57,260 nucleotides of DNA from UMGS172 sp045546915. GTDB lineage: Bacteria; Bacillota; Clostridia; Oscillospirales; Acutalibacteraceae. Below, piece after piece: positions 32,880 to 42,126 of the stretch (positions are counted from its first letter, which is position 1; every line of letters starts with the position of its first letter). A program made the translations under genes and the position numbers. The notes under the pieces were generated by a model. That model did not search any database and was not told the origin of the DNA. It was given only the letters and a program-made list of their open reading frames with translations. Where the stretch lies: positions 1 through 57,260 of the forward strand of contig JAZQDU010000023.1 in the NCBI GenBank assembly GCA_045546915.1. Reading direction: 5' to 3'.

Positions 32880-35483
32880 TTGGCTGAACTTTCACCTATG
32901 ATGCGCCAGTATCTCGAAATAAAAGAGCAGAACAAAGACTGCCTTTTGTTTTTCCGTGTGGGCGATTTTTATGAGATGTTTTTCGACGATGCTATCAAGG
33001 CTTCGGAAGAACTTGAAATCGTGCTTACAGGCAAAGAATGTGGCCTTGAAAAAAGGGCGCCTATGTGCGGTGTTCCTTACCACAGTTGCGAAGGATATAT
33101 TGCGCGTCTTATTGAAAAAGGTTATAAGGTTGCCATTTGCGAGCAGACCGAGGACCCCGCTACCGCAAAAGGTCTTGTACGACGTGACGTAATCAGAATA
33201 GTCACGCCCGGTACGGTTTTTGAGGACAGTATGCTTGATGAAACCCGTAACAATTATCTTGCTGCAATTTACTTTGAACGCAAGAATTTTGGACTTTGCT
33301 TTGTCGATGCTTCGACCGGAACGGTTAATGTTACTGAAATTACGGGTTCGGATGCTGAGCAACGCGTTATTGCTGAACTTGGTCGATTTAATCCCAAAGA
33401 AATAATCACTATCAACGGTATTGCCGAAAAAAAGGCATTGATGAATTTTGTCAAAGACCGCTTGCAGTGTTGTGTTACAGTGTTGCCTGACGAAAATTTT
33501 GATGATTCTGTGGCAGAACTTGAGGTTTGCAGGCAATTTGGCATTACCGGTAGTGCCGAAAAGGGATTTGCACCGTCTTCTATGCCTTTAAGGGTTGTGG
33601 GTGCGTCATTAGGTTATCTTAAAAGTACCCAGATGAGTGGGCTTGAACGTATTTCTGATGTAAATATTTATACCGACAATCAATTTATGCGTATTGATAT
33701 CACCGCAATGCGTAATCTGGAACTTTGTGAGACCATGCGCGGTAAAGATAAAAAAGGGTCGCTTTTGTGGGTTATCGATAAAACTCGTACTGCCATGGGT
33801 AAACGCCTTATTCGTCGCTTTTTAGAGCAACCGCTCATGGAAAGAATGGAAATTGAAACAAGGCTTAATGCGGTAGAAGAGTTAACCGCCAACACGGTTT
33901 TATGCGGTGAAATAAGAGAGTTGCTTACCGGTGTTAAGGATATAGAAAGACTTATGACTCGTATTGTTTACGGAACTGCCGGTGGTAAAGAACTTCGTGC
34001 GCTTTGTTCTACGCTTTTTATGTTACCGCAAATAAAAGAGCAGTTGTCGGTACTAAAAAGCCGATTATTAAGCACTGCATGTCAGGATATTGACTTGATG
34101 CAGGACCTTTGTAAACTTATTGACGATGCAATAGTCGACGAACCGCCGTTTTCGGTTCGCGAAGGCGGAATTATAAAAGAAGGTTATAACGAAGAACTTG
34201 ATGCTTTACGTTCTGATATGACGGGCGGTACAAGGATTATTGCCGAAATAGAGGCCAAAGAAAAGGAGTTAACCGGCATAAAAACGCTTAAAGTCCGTTA
34301 CAATAAAGTTTTTGGTTATTATATAGAGGTCACCAATTCTTTCAAAGATATGGTACCTGAACATTACATAAGAAAACAGACACTTACAAACTGTGAACGC
34401 TATATTACCGATGAATTAAAACAAATTGAAGCAAGGGTTTTGGGCGCAAAAGAACGTAGTGCCGGATTGGAATATCAGATTTTTGACGGCATAAGAAAAA
34501 CTGTTGCCGAAGCGTTGCCTCGTGTGCAAAAAACTGCTGACGCATTAGCACTTACCGATGTTTTAGCCTCGTTTGCCGAAGTTTCGGTACGTAACAATTA
34601 CTGCCGTCCGTCACTTAACACAACGGGTTCGCTTAATATAGTTGCCGGTCGTCATCCGGTTGTTGAACTTTTGAGTTCTTTGCCGTTTGTACCCAATGAT
34701 ACCGTACTTGATTGCACAAATAACCGTTGTGCAATTATAACAGGTCCTAATATGGCAGGTAAATCAACATATATGAGGCAGGTTGCCATTATTGTGCTTA
34801 TGGCACAAATAGGCTGTTTTGTTCCTGCACAGTCGGCGGATATTTCGATTACTGATGCTATTTTTACGCGAGTCGGTGCATCGGACGATTTGGCATCGGG
34901 TCAGTCAACCTTTATGGTCGAAATGAGTGAGGTTGCAAGTATTTTGAAAAATGCAACTTCTAAAAGTTTGCTTATTCTTGACGAAATTGGCAGAGGAACC
35001 TCAACCTATGATGGTATGTCAATAGCCCGTGCCGTGCTTGAATTTGTGAGTGATAAGAAAAAAATCGGCGCAAAAACAATGTTTGCTACCCATTACCATG
35101 AGTTGACGGCATTGGAAGGACAACTTGAAGGTGTAAAAAACTATAATATTGCTGTAAAAAAACGTGGTGACGATATTACGTTTTTACGTCGAATTGTTCG
35201 TGGGGGCGCAGATGACAGTTACGGTGTAGAGGTTGCCAAATTGTCGGGAATTCCTGATTCGGTTATAGTAAGAGCAAAGGAAATTTTGGCAGGGCTTGAA
35301 AATGGCGAAAGTGCGTTACCTCGTAATATCACGGGTGACGAAGCCGGTATGCAGATGACTTTCCAGTTGCATGGTGCCCGTCAAATTTTAGAAGAACTTA
35401 AGGTTTTAGACGTTAACACTTTAACGCCTATTGAATGTATGACAGTGCTTAATGATTTTGTTAAAAAAGCAAAAGAAACATGA
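32880..35483 (+). CDS. mutS: DNA mismatch repair protein MutS
   Basis: Recognises mismatches and starts repair with MutL. The TTG at 32880 (MAELSPMMRQYLEIKEQN) is 8 nt after GGAGG (32867-32871); upstream TTG codons overlap that site. The mismatch-contacting F-x-E is in FRVGDFYEMF (about 21-30). Core and clamp domains follow, then Walker A GPNMAGKST (622-630), the ABC-like DDLASGQSTF, Walker B LLILDEIGRG and ATHYHEL. Length 867 is typical. It is cotranscribed with miaB and mutL. Confidence 0.96.
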   Translation: MAELSPMMRQYLEIKEQNKDCLLFFRVGDFYEMFFDDAIKASEELEIVLTGKECGLEKRAPMCGVPYHSCEGYIARLIEKGYKVAICEQTEDPATAKGLVRRDVIRIVTPGTVFEDSMLDETRNNYLAAIYFERKNFGLCFVDASTGTVNVTEITGSDAEQRVIAELGRFNPKEIITINGIAEKKALMNFVKDRLQCCVTVLPDENFDDSVAELEVCRQFGITGSAEKGFAPSSMPLRVVGASLGYLKSTQMSGLERISDVNIYTDNQFMRIDITAMRNLELCETMRGKDKKGSLLWVIDKTRTAMGKRLIRRFLEQPLMERMEIETRLNAVEELTANTVLCGEIRELLTGVKDIERLMTRIVYGTAGGKELRALCSTLFMLPQIKEQLSVLKSRLLSTACQDIDLMQDLCKLIDDAIVDEPPFSVREGGIIKEGYNEELDALRSDMTGGTRIIAEIEAKEKELTGIKTLKVRYNKVFGYYIEVTNSFKDMVPEHYIRKQTLTNCERYITDELKQIEARVLGAKERSAGLEYQIFDGIRKTVAEALPRVQKTADALALTDVLASFAEVSVRNNYCRPSLNTTGSLNIVAGRHPVVELLSSLPFVPNDTVLDCTNNRCAIITGPNMAGKSTYMRQVAIIVLMAQIGCFVPAQSADISITDAIFTRVGASDDLASGQSTFMVEMSEVASILKNATSKSLLILDEIGRGTSTYDGMSIARAVLEFVSDKKKIGAKTMFATHYHELTALEGQLEGVKNYNIAVKKRGDDITFLRRIVRGGADDSYGVEVAKLSGIPDSVIVRAKEILAGLENGESALPRNITGDEAGMQMTFQLHGARQILEELKVLDVNTLTPIECMTVLNDFVKKAKET

Positions 35484-35499
35484 CGTGGAGGTGTTGTAG

Positions 35500-36021
35500 A
35501 TGAAATTGGGTGGACGATATAAACAGGTTGGCAAAAAACGTCACGCGTTGCTTGATATTCCGTACGATGAAGTTATGGATACATTTGAGAATGCTTTGGC
35601 TAACAGTAACGAATCACGACTTGTTGCAAGTATTAATCACGAAAATGGAATTTTTAAAATAGAGTATAAACTTCGCGCTGATAAGAAGGATACATACGAA
35701 ACTTTCTGCTTGCTCGTTGAGGTTATTGAACTTGATGACGGCATGACCAAGATAGAGTATGTGTTTGTGTACGACCGTGTTATGAGTTGGTATACAAAAG
35801 TGTTATCGATTATTTGTTTTGCAGTTCCGCTTTCGGCCGCGGCGCTTGTTTATTTTAAATTCGCAATGCGCGAGATGATTCATCTTGCATTATACATACC
35901 CTTGCTTTTAATAGCGGCGTTTGGAATTTTTTCACTTTTTGGATACAAAGAACGCCGTTCAGATATAGAACCTATGGTGACAGAGTTTGAACAACTTTTA
36001 ATATCATCTTTTGAAGAATAA
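35500..36021 (+). CDS. Hypothetical membrane protein between mutS and mutL
   Basis: 173 residues: a soluble N-terminal region of about 105 residues, then two membrane helices (LSIICFAVPLSAAALVYF and LALYIPLLLIAAFGIFSLF) joined by a short loop, and a C-terminal acidic tail. I do not recognise the family. It lies between mutS (17 nt) and mutL (26 nt) in the same direction, so it is co-expressed. Nothing in the sequence links it to mismatch repair. Confidence 0.75.
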   Translation: MKLGGRYKQVGKKRHALLDIPYDEVMDTFENALANSNESRLVASINHENGIFKIEYKLRADKKDTYETFCLLVEVIELDDGMTKIEYVFVYDRVMSWYTKVLSIICFAVPLSAAALVYFKFAMREMIHLALYIPLLLIAAFGIFSLFGYKERRSDIEPMVTEFEQLLISSFEE

Positions 36022-36047
36022 TTAAAAATTTGAAAGGAGGCCCCGAA

Positions 36048-37985
36048 ATGCCCGAAATTAAAGTGTTACCTAAACAGGTTGCCGAACTTATTGCGGCAGG
36101 TGAGGTGGTTGAAAGACCTGCCTCTGTTATAAAAGAATTGGTTGAAAATTCAATAGATGCGGGGTCTACCAAAATAACCGTTGAAATAAAAAACGGCGGT
36201 GTTACCTTTATGCGTGTCACCGACAACGGCTGCGGAATAGAACGTGACTTTGTTGCAACTGCATTTCTCCGCCATGCGACAAGCAAGGTGCGTGTTAAGG
36301 ACGACCTTAATGCTATTGCTACGTTGGGGTTTAGAGGCGAGGCTTTGGCGGCAATTTCTTCGGTGTCAAGGGTTGAAATGATAACCAAAACCAAGACTGC
36401 CGAGATAGGCTCGGTCTACCGCAGTGAGGGTTCAAACGAGATAACTGTGGATGATGCAGGTTGTCCTGACGGTACGACCATTATTGTAAGAGACTTATTT
36501 TTTAATACTCCTGCACGCATGAAGTTTCTTAAAAAGGACGTTGCCGAGGGCAATGCTGTAGCGGCAATTTTAGACCATATTGCATTGTCGCATCCTGAAA
36601 TATCGGTACAATTTATTCGCGATGGCAAAAATGTCATGTCTACACCCGGTGACGGTAAACTTCTTTCGGCAATATATTCGGTTTGTGGCAGAGAATTTGC
36701 TTCAACGCTTATACCGGTTGATTTTGAGTTACAGGGGATAAAACTCAGCGGTTATACCTGTAAACCGTCTGCTTGCAGACCTAAGAAAAACGCACAGTTT
36801 GTTTTTCTTAATGGTCGTTATGTGCGTTCTGGCACCGTTGCACAGGCACTGGATGTCGCTTATAAAAATTCAGCAATGGTTGGAAGATTCCCCGCTGCTG
36901 TATTACATCTTACAGTGCCGTTTGGTGCGGTTGATATAAACGTTCATCCTGCCAAAACCGAGGTAAGGTTTTCGGATGACCGCAGGATTTTTGATTGTGT
37001 TCATTATGGCATAAAAAACGCTTTGAGCCGTGGGGATGAGCGTCCCGAAATGAAAATCATAGAGAAACCGCGTCAAATACGCATGACTACCGAGGAATAT
37101 CGTCAAACGGTATTGCCAGGGATAGAAAAAGCAAAGCAAGACCCGTTAAAGCAGTTTGAAAAACTTGTTTATGATACCGCCAAAAAAGCGCCACCTGTTG
37201 TCATGCACTCGCCGAGTGCTAAGAGTGGATATTGTGTTGACGTTACATCGGCTTTTGATATGCAGAATGAAGCAGAGGTTACTAAGCCAACTGCTCAGAA
37301 ACCCGCTGAAGAAGTAAAAATTAGGGAAGAATTTGCAACAAAGCCGAATGTTTTGGATTTAATAGAGGACGAGCCGGCAGCAGAAAAGCAACCTGAAAAT
37401 CTGACCGAAACAGCAGAGGAAGAAGAAATAAGATACATCGGTGAGGCGTTTGCCACCTATGTTATCGTTCAAAAAGGTCAAAGCCTTTACCTGCTTGATA
37501 AACATGCAGCACACGAGAGAATGTTGTTTAATAAGCTCAAAGCCGGTGAAGAAAGTTTTCAACAGATGTTGTTAACACCCGTTAGGGTTGTACTGAGCAA
37601 GGATGATTATACAGTAATAACCGAAAGTATTGATTTGCTTAATAAAGCAGGTTTTGAGGTTGAGGATTTTGGTAATTCGGCTGTTTTGGTGAGAGCAGTG
37701 CCGTCGGTACTTATAGACGAGGATGTTTCATCACTCATTTTTGAGGCGGCAGCAAGCCTTTCGTCAAAACAGAGTGTTGAAATTGAGCGACTTGAACGAC
37801 TTTTTGAAACCATGTCGTGCCGTGCAGCGGTAAAAGCAGGTAATTTATCCACACCTAAAGAGTTGGAATTGTTGGCAAAAGCCGTTTTAAGCAACAAAGA
37901 TATAATGTATTGCCCTCACGGACGTCCTGTGGCAATCGAACTAAAAAAACGTGAAATAGAAAAGCAATTCGGAAGGATACAGTAA
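36048..37985 (+). CDS. mutL: DNA mismatch repair endonuclease MutL
   Basis: GHKL ATPase acting after MutS. The ATG at 36048 follows AAAGGAGG. The N-terminal ATPase domain shows AAGEVVERPASVIKELVENS, DNGCGI and TLGFRGEAL. After a linker (about 340-460) the C-terminal domain carries the endonuclease motif DKHAAHER, plus SCRAAVKAGN and CPHGRP, the metal-site motifs of nicking MutL proteins. It should therefore nick DNA itself, as expected for bacteria without MutH. Length 645. Its TAA overlaps the miaA ATG. Confidence 0.95.
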   Translation: MPEIKVLPKQVAELIAAGEVVERPASVIKELVENSIDAGSTKITVEIKNGGVTFMRVTDNGCGIERDFVATAFLRHATSKVRVKDDLNAIATLGFRGEALAAISSVSRVEMITKTKTAEIGSVYRSEGSNEITVDDAGCPDGTTIIVRDLFFNTPARMKFLKKDVAEGNAVAAILDHIALSHPEISVQFIRDGKNVMSTPGDGKLLSAIYSVCGREFASTLIPVDFELQGIKLSGYTCKPSACRPKKNAQFVFLNGRYVRSGTVAQALDVAYKNSAMVGRFPAAVLHLTVPFGAVDINVHPAKTEVRFSDDRRIFDCVHYGIKNALSRGDERPEMKIIEKPRQIRMTTEEYRQTVLPGIEKAKQDPLKQFEKLVYDTAKKAPPVVMHSPSAKSGYCVDVTSAFDMQNEAEVTKPTAQKPAEEVKIREEFATKPNVLDLIEDEPAAEKQPENLTETAEEEEIRYIGEAFATYVIVQKGQSLYLLDKHAAHERMLFNKLKAGEESFQQMLLTPVRVVLSKDDYTVITESIDLLNKAGFEVEDFGNSAVLVRAVPSVLIDEDVSSLIFEAAASLSSKQSVEIERLERLFETMSCRAAVKAGNLSTPKELELLAKAVLSNKDIMYCPHGRPVAIELKKREIEKQFGRIQ

Positions 37986-38905
37986 TGCAAAAACAAAGGG
38001 TGGTAGCCATTGTAGGGCCTACCGCATCAGGCAAAACGGCATTGGGTGTGCAGACGGCACTCAAATTTAACGGTGAGGTTATTTCAGCCGATTCAATGCA
38101 GGTTTATAATAATATGCCTATTGCATCAGCGTCACCGTCGGAAGAAGAAATGATGGGTGTAAAACACCATCTTATAAACTTTTTGCCGTGCACTCAGAAG
38201 TTTTCGGTAGCAGAATTTATAAAACTTGGCAAAGAGGCTATTGATGAAATTTCTGAAAAAGGGAAATTACCTATAATAGTAGGCGGTACAGGTCTTTATA
38301 TAGATTCACTTTTACAAGGGGTTCAGTTTTGTGATGAGGATTCAACCAAAATCCGCGAAAAACTTGAAACGGAAGCCTGTGAAAAGGGTATAGAAGTGCT
38401 TTTTGAAAGGCTTAAAAATATCGACCCCAAAACCGCTGATAAATTACACATTAACGATAAAAAGCGAATAATAAGAGCGCTTGAAGTGTATGAATTTCAC
38501 GGCAAAAGCATTAGTGAAATGAATTTAACTTCAAAACCGGAGCAGTCACCGTTTGATGTGGTCTGGATTGGGATTACCTATCGTGACCGCGAAAAATTGT
38601 ATGAGCGTATCAATAAGAGGGTTGATATAATGCTCGAAAAAGGGTTGCTTTCAGAGGCTAAAACAACATATTTTGGAAATAAAGGCCAAACGGCAGTACA
38701 GGCAATAGGACATAAGGAATTTTTTCCGTATTTCGAGGGTGAAATAACTTTAGAACAAGCGGTAGAAAACCTTAAAACCGAAACAAGGCGGTATGCCAAG
38801 CGTCAACTTACATGGTTCCGTCGCAATCAAAAAATTAACTGGATATATGCTGATGAAATACCCGACATTGGGGCAGAGGCAGAGAGAATAATAAACACAA
38901 TTTGA
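37985..38905 (+). CDS. miaA: tRNA dimethylallyltransferase MiaA
   Basis: Transfers an isopentenyl group to A37 of tRNAs reading UNN codons, giving the i6A substrate of MiaB. The P-loop GPTASGKTALG is at 11-21, the DSMQVY motif near 38 and the conserved VGGTGLYIDSLL near 102. Length 306. The start overlaps the mutL stop (TAATG), which indicates coupled translation. miaB, mutS, mutL and miaA form one run of genes. Confidence 0.96.
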   Translation: MQKQRVVAIVGPTASGKTALGVQTALKFNGEVISADSMQVYNNMPIASASPSEEEMMGVKHHLINFLPCTQKFSVAEFIKLGKEAIDEISEKGKLPIIVGGTGLYIDSLLQGVQFCDEDSTKIREKLETEACEKGIEVLFERLKNIDPKTADKLHINDKKRIIRALEVYEFHGKSISEMNLTSKPEQSPFDVVWIGITYRDREKLYERINKRVDIMLEKGLLSEAKTTYFGNKGQTAVQAIGHKEFFPYFEGEITLEQAVENLKTETRRYAKRQLTWFRRNQKINWIYADEIPDIGAEAERIINTI

Positions 38906-38919
38906 AAGGAAGTGTGACA

Positions 38920-40131
38920 ATGAACAAATCGGTAGTAAGACTTGTGAAGTGGCTTGCAGGCTTTTTTATAGCCGTATTTATTGTCGCGCAACTTTATAAT
39001 GTACTGATTAATCCCGTTACCACCGACACGGTTTATAATCACTCGTCGTTTTCGGGGTATAATGCTTTAGGATATATTATTCGTAATGAAACCGTTATAA
39101 ATTCTAATGTTGACGGTGCGTTGGGGTATGAGGTCCAAAACGGGGGACGTGTTTCGAAAAAGGGTACTATTGCAAACATTTATCAAAGCAGTACTGATGC
39201 TGAAAATAAAGTGTTGCTTGAGCAACTTGACGAGCGCATACAGTCGCTTGAGAACATTCAAAGTTATAACGACCTTAATGCTGCTGATATTGGTGCACTT
39301 AAGTCAAATATTCATGTTGCGCTTATTTCTGCAATGCGAGGTACACAAAACGGTTACGTTGATACAGAAAATGCGTCAATCGAACAATTACTTGCTACCA
39401 TTAACCGCTACCAGATAATAACGGGCAAGGTCAGCAACTTTAATTCGCTTATTAACTCGCTTAAAGTTGAAAGGGATGCGTTAAAGGCATCAATGACCGC
39501 ACCGATTGACAGTATAAAATCTCCCGAATCGGGTTATGTTATCTACTCGGTTGACGGTTATGAAAACTCGGTAACTACAGCGGATGTTTCAACCCTTACG
39601 GCAGAGGATATGCAAAGCATTGCATATAGCCAACCGAGTGGTAACGAGGTATGTAAAATAGTAAGCGATTATGAGTGGTACATAGCAGCCGAAATGCCGT
39701 TTGACGAGGTGCTTAATTTAAGAGAGGGTTCTACTGTTACACTTAAAACAGCCTTGCCGTCATCACCTGAAATTAAGGTTACGGTTAAACATATTAATAA
39801 ACAATCGGTGCAGGACAATGCAGTCGTGGTGTTCTCGTGCAGTAATATGAATACCGAACTTGCATCGATGCGTTGGCTTGAAATGACGGTTGTGTATGAG
39901 CAGTATGACGGTTTAAAGGTTGATAACCGCGCGATTCGTGTGGTTGACGGTGTTAAGGGCGTTTACGTGCTTACGGCAAGCCAGGTTAAGTTTGTTGAGG
40001 TTAACGTAATTTGGACAGGTGAAAATTATTCTATTGTCGAACGCCAAAGTGCCGATAAGAAGGTACTCAGGATATATGATGAGATAATTGTTAAAGGAAA
40101 GAATTTGTATGACGGAAAAGTTATCAACTGA
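38920..40131 (+). CDS. HlyD-like membrane-anchored periplasmic-adaptor-type protein
   Basis: 403 residues. AAAGGAAG precedes the ATG at 38920. One membrane helix near the start (WLAGFFIAVFIVAQLYNVL) is followed by an outside region with a lipoyl/barrel-sandwich-like part (NSNVDGALGYEVQNGGRVSKKGTIANIYQ, about 65-95, and IKSPESGYVIYSVDG, near 200), a helical hairpin (about 105-190) and a beta-barrel-like C-terminal end. This layout resembles HlyD-family adaptors. No partner transporter is nearby. Similar proteins occur just upstream of yggS-sepF in Clostridia, suggesting a cell-envelope role, unproven. Confidence 0.75.
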   Translation: MNKSVVRLVKWLAGFFIAVFIVAQLYNVLINPVTTDTVYNHSSFSGYNALGYIIRNETVINSNVDGALGYEVQNGGRVSKKGTIANIYQSSTDAENKVLLEQLDERIQSLENIQSYNDLNAADIGALKSNIHVALISAMRGTQNGYVDTENASIEQLLATINRYQIITGKVSNFNSLINSLKVERDALKASMTAPIDSIKSPESGYVIYSVDGYENSVTTADVSTLTAEDMQSIAYSQPSGNEVCKIVSDYEWYIAAEMPFDEVLNLREGSTVTLKTALPSSPEIKVTVKHINKQSVQDNAVVVFSCSNMNTELASMRWLEMTVVYEQYDGLKVDNRAIRVVDGVKGVYVLTASQVKFVEVNVIWTGENYSIVERQSADKKVLRIYDEIIVKGKNLYDGKVIN

Positions 40132-40840
40132 TATAGCGTCCCGGGTAGAGTGGTTTGATAAAAACTTTCTCGAAGTAACCGAGAAAATCAACGAGGCTTG
40201 TAAGACTGCGGGCAAGGAACCCAAAGAGATTATATTGCTTGCCGCCACTAAAACTGTACCGACCGAGGTTATTAATCACGCAATAAAGCAGGGGATAAAT
40301 TATATCGGCGAAAACCGTGTGCAGGAGTTTTTGCAAAAGTTTGATGAACTTGATAAAACTGCTCACCGCCATTTTATCGGTCACCTTCAGACTAATAAGG
40401 TTAAGGATATTGTCGGCAAGGTAGAAATGATTGAGTCGGTTCATTCGTTAAAATTGGCGGCAGAAATTGACCGTGTTTCGGCGATAAAGGGTGTCGTGAC
40501 CGAAATTTTGGTCGAAGTCAACATCGGAAACGAACAAAGTAAATCAGGTTTTGATGCAAACGAAGTTGAAGATGCGTTGTCGCAAATTGCCAAAATGGAG
40601 CACATTAAGGTCAAAGGATTAATGACTATACCCCCAATTTGTGAAAATAATGCGGAAGTTGCACAATATTTTGACAAAATGCGCAAACTGTTTATTGACA
40701 TTAGGGGTAAAAATATGGATAATGTAAATATGGAATATTTGTCGATGGGTATGTCGGACGATTTTGATACTGCAATTTTGTACGGTGCCAATATTGTCAG
40801 GATAGGGACACGCCTTTTTGGACAAAGAATTTATAAATAA
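40109..40840 (+). CDS. YggS-family pyridoxal phosphate homeostasis protein
   Basis: A PLP-binding single-domain protein of the alanine racemase-like fold involved in vitamin B6 homeostasis. The ATG at 40109 (MTEKLSTDIASRVEWFD) follows AAAGGAAAG and overlaps the upstream gene's end by 23 nt. The PLP lysine lies in LAATKTVP (about 48-55). GENRVQEFLQK, HFIGHLQTNK and LSMGMSDDFDTAI are the usual family blocks. Length 243. The position directly before sepF is that of B. subtilis ylmE. Confidence 0.94.
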   Translation: MTEKLSTDIASRVEWFDKNFLEVTEKINEACKTAGKEPKEIILLAATKTVPTEVINHAIKQGINYIGENRVQEFLQKFDELDKTAHRHFIGHLQTNKVKDIVGKVEMIESVHSLKLAAEIDRVSAIKGVVTEILVEVNIGNEQSKSGFDANEVEDALSQIAKMEHIKVKGLMTIPPICENNAEVAQYFDKMRKLFIDIRGKNMDNVNMEYLSMGMSDDFDTAILYGANIVRIGTRLFGQRIYK

Positions 40841-40861
40841 AAGCAAAGGAGAAAACATCAG

Positions 40862-41353
40862 ATGAGCTTTTTTGATAAGATTAAGGACATCATGAGCGCT
40901 ACCGACGAGGAAGACGAGTTTGAGGAGGCTGTGCTTCCTACCAAAGGCGAGGCTGCAAAGGAGGACTATTATTCGTCGTCTACCTCTCGCTTTGAACGTT
41001 ATGAGAAGGAGAAAACCACTCAGTTCCCCAGTGACCGCAGAGGTAAAGCACAGAGCATAGGTACTGTTAAGACAGGTACTCAAATTCAGGTTGCTCTCGT
41101 TAAACCTGAGCGTTTTGACGATGCTATTGCAATTGCTGACCATCTTGCCGACCGCAGAACGGTTGTGCTTAACCTTGAGGCAACAGGAAAGGATGTTCAG
41201 CGCAGACTTATTGACTTCCTTTCGGGTGCCGCATACGCACACGGCGGAAGAATTAAGAGGGTTGCAAACAGCACTTTTATTATCACCCCCAGTAATGTTG
41301 ATGTGATGGGTGAACTTCTTCTTGATGAAATGGACGCAAGTCAGTATATGTAA
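40862..41353 (+). CDS. sepF: Cell division protein SepF
   Basis: Membrane-bound partner of FtsZ that curves and bundles Z-ring filaments. It starts MSFFDKIKDIM, the N-terminal amphipathic helix that inserts in the membrane. An acidic, flexible linker (about 12-70) follows, then the compact C-terminal domain with VVLNLEATGKDVQRRLIDFLSGAAYA and ITPSNVDV, cited as landmarks near 100-150. Length 163. AAAGGAG lies before the ATG, 21 nt after yggS. Confidence 0.96.
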   Translation: MSFFDKIKDIMSATDEEDEFEEAVLPTKGEAAKEDYYSSSTSRFERYEKEKTTQFPSDRRGKAQSIGTVKTGTQIQVALVKPERFDDAIAIADHLADRRTVVLNLEATGKDVQRRLIDFLSGAAYAHGGRIKRVANSTFIITPSNVDVMGELLLDEMDASQYM

Positions 41354-41356
41354 TAA

Positions 41357-42106
41357 ATGAACTCAGGCGAGAAAGAAATTCTTACAGCAAGGCTTAGGGA
41401 TGCAGTTCGCATGAGTCAGGTACGAATGACACCTAAGTTTGTCGGGTTTCTCGATTCTTCAGGTGCCGCAGTAGCTTCCGCTGTTGCCAAAAACGAAAAG
41501 GCAGGGTGGAGGCTTTTCGGCGGTTATGAGGATGCCGAAAGAGTGTATTTCGGCGTCTTTCCCGATTGGTGCGATATTGATAATGAGTTGTTTCCTATAA
41601 AGAAATTACGTATTATTAATCGCAGTTCGCGACCACTTGAACACAGAGAAATCTTGGGGACTTTGATGTCGCTCGGCATTGAACGGGATACGGTAGGCGA
41701 TATTTTGCCCGACCAAAAAGATGCTGTTGTTTTTGTAAGCGATACAGTGGCTGAGTTTATTGTTAATGAGGTGACTAAAATTGCCTCATGCGGGGTGGAT
41801 TTAATCGTTGACGATTCGGATTATATGCCGGCACCCAAAGGATTTACCGAGTTGAGTGATACCGTGGCGTCGGCAAGGGTCGATGCGGTAGTGTCTTCAC
41901 TGGCAAAGTGTTCAAGAAGTACTGCAGTTGAACTTGTTTTGGCAGGTGTGGTTGCAGTCAACGGTTTAGAGGTGCAAAAAGCATCTAAGGAAATAGCAGA
42001 GGGCGATACCGTAACTATTCGTAAAAAAGGCAGATTTATAATTGACAGTCTGTCGGGACATTCAAAAAAGGGACGGATTGTCCTTAAATACAGAAAATAT
42101 AACTGA
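41357..42106 (+). CDS. YlmH-family S4-domain RNA-binding protein
   Basis: 249 residues. The N-terminal three quarters match the YlmH family (RVYFGVFPDWCDIDNELFPIKKL, LEHREILGTLMSLGIERDTVGDI, given as landmarks near 65 and 95). The C-terminal S4 RNA-binding domain spans about 180-240 (RVDAVVSSLAKCSRSTAVELV). YlmH homologues act on stalled large-subunit complexes in ribosome quality control in B. subtilis and are encoded beside sepF and divIVA. It starts 4 nt after sepF. Confidence 0.9.
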   Translation: MNSGEKEILTARLRDAVRMSQVRMTPKFVGFLDSSGAAVASAVAKNEKAGWRLFGGYEDAERVYFGVFPDWCDIDNELFPIKKLRIINRSSRPLEHREILGTLMSLGIERDTVGDILPDQKDAVVFVSDTVAEFIVNEVTKIASCGVDLIVDDSDYMPAPKGFTELSDTVASARVDAVVSSLAKCSRSTAVELVLAGVVAVNGLEVQKASKEIAEGDTVTIRKKGRFIIDSLSGHSKKGRIVLKYRKYN

Positions 42107-42126
42107 CATTAACGGAGGAAACGAGA

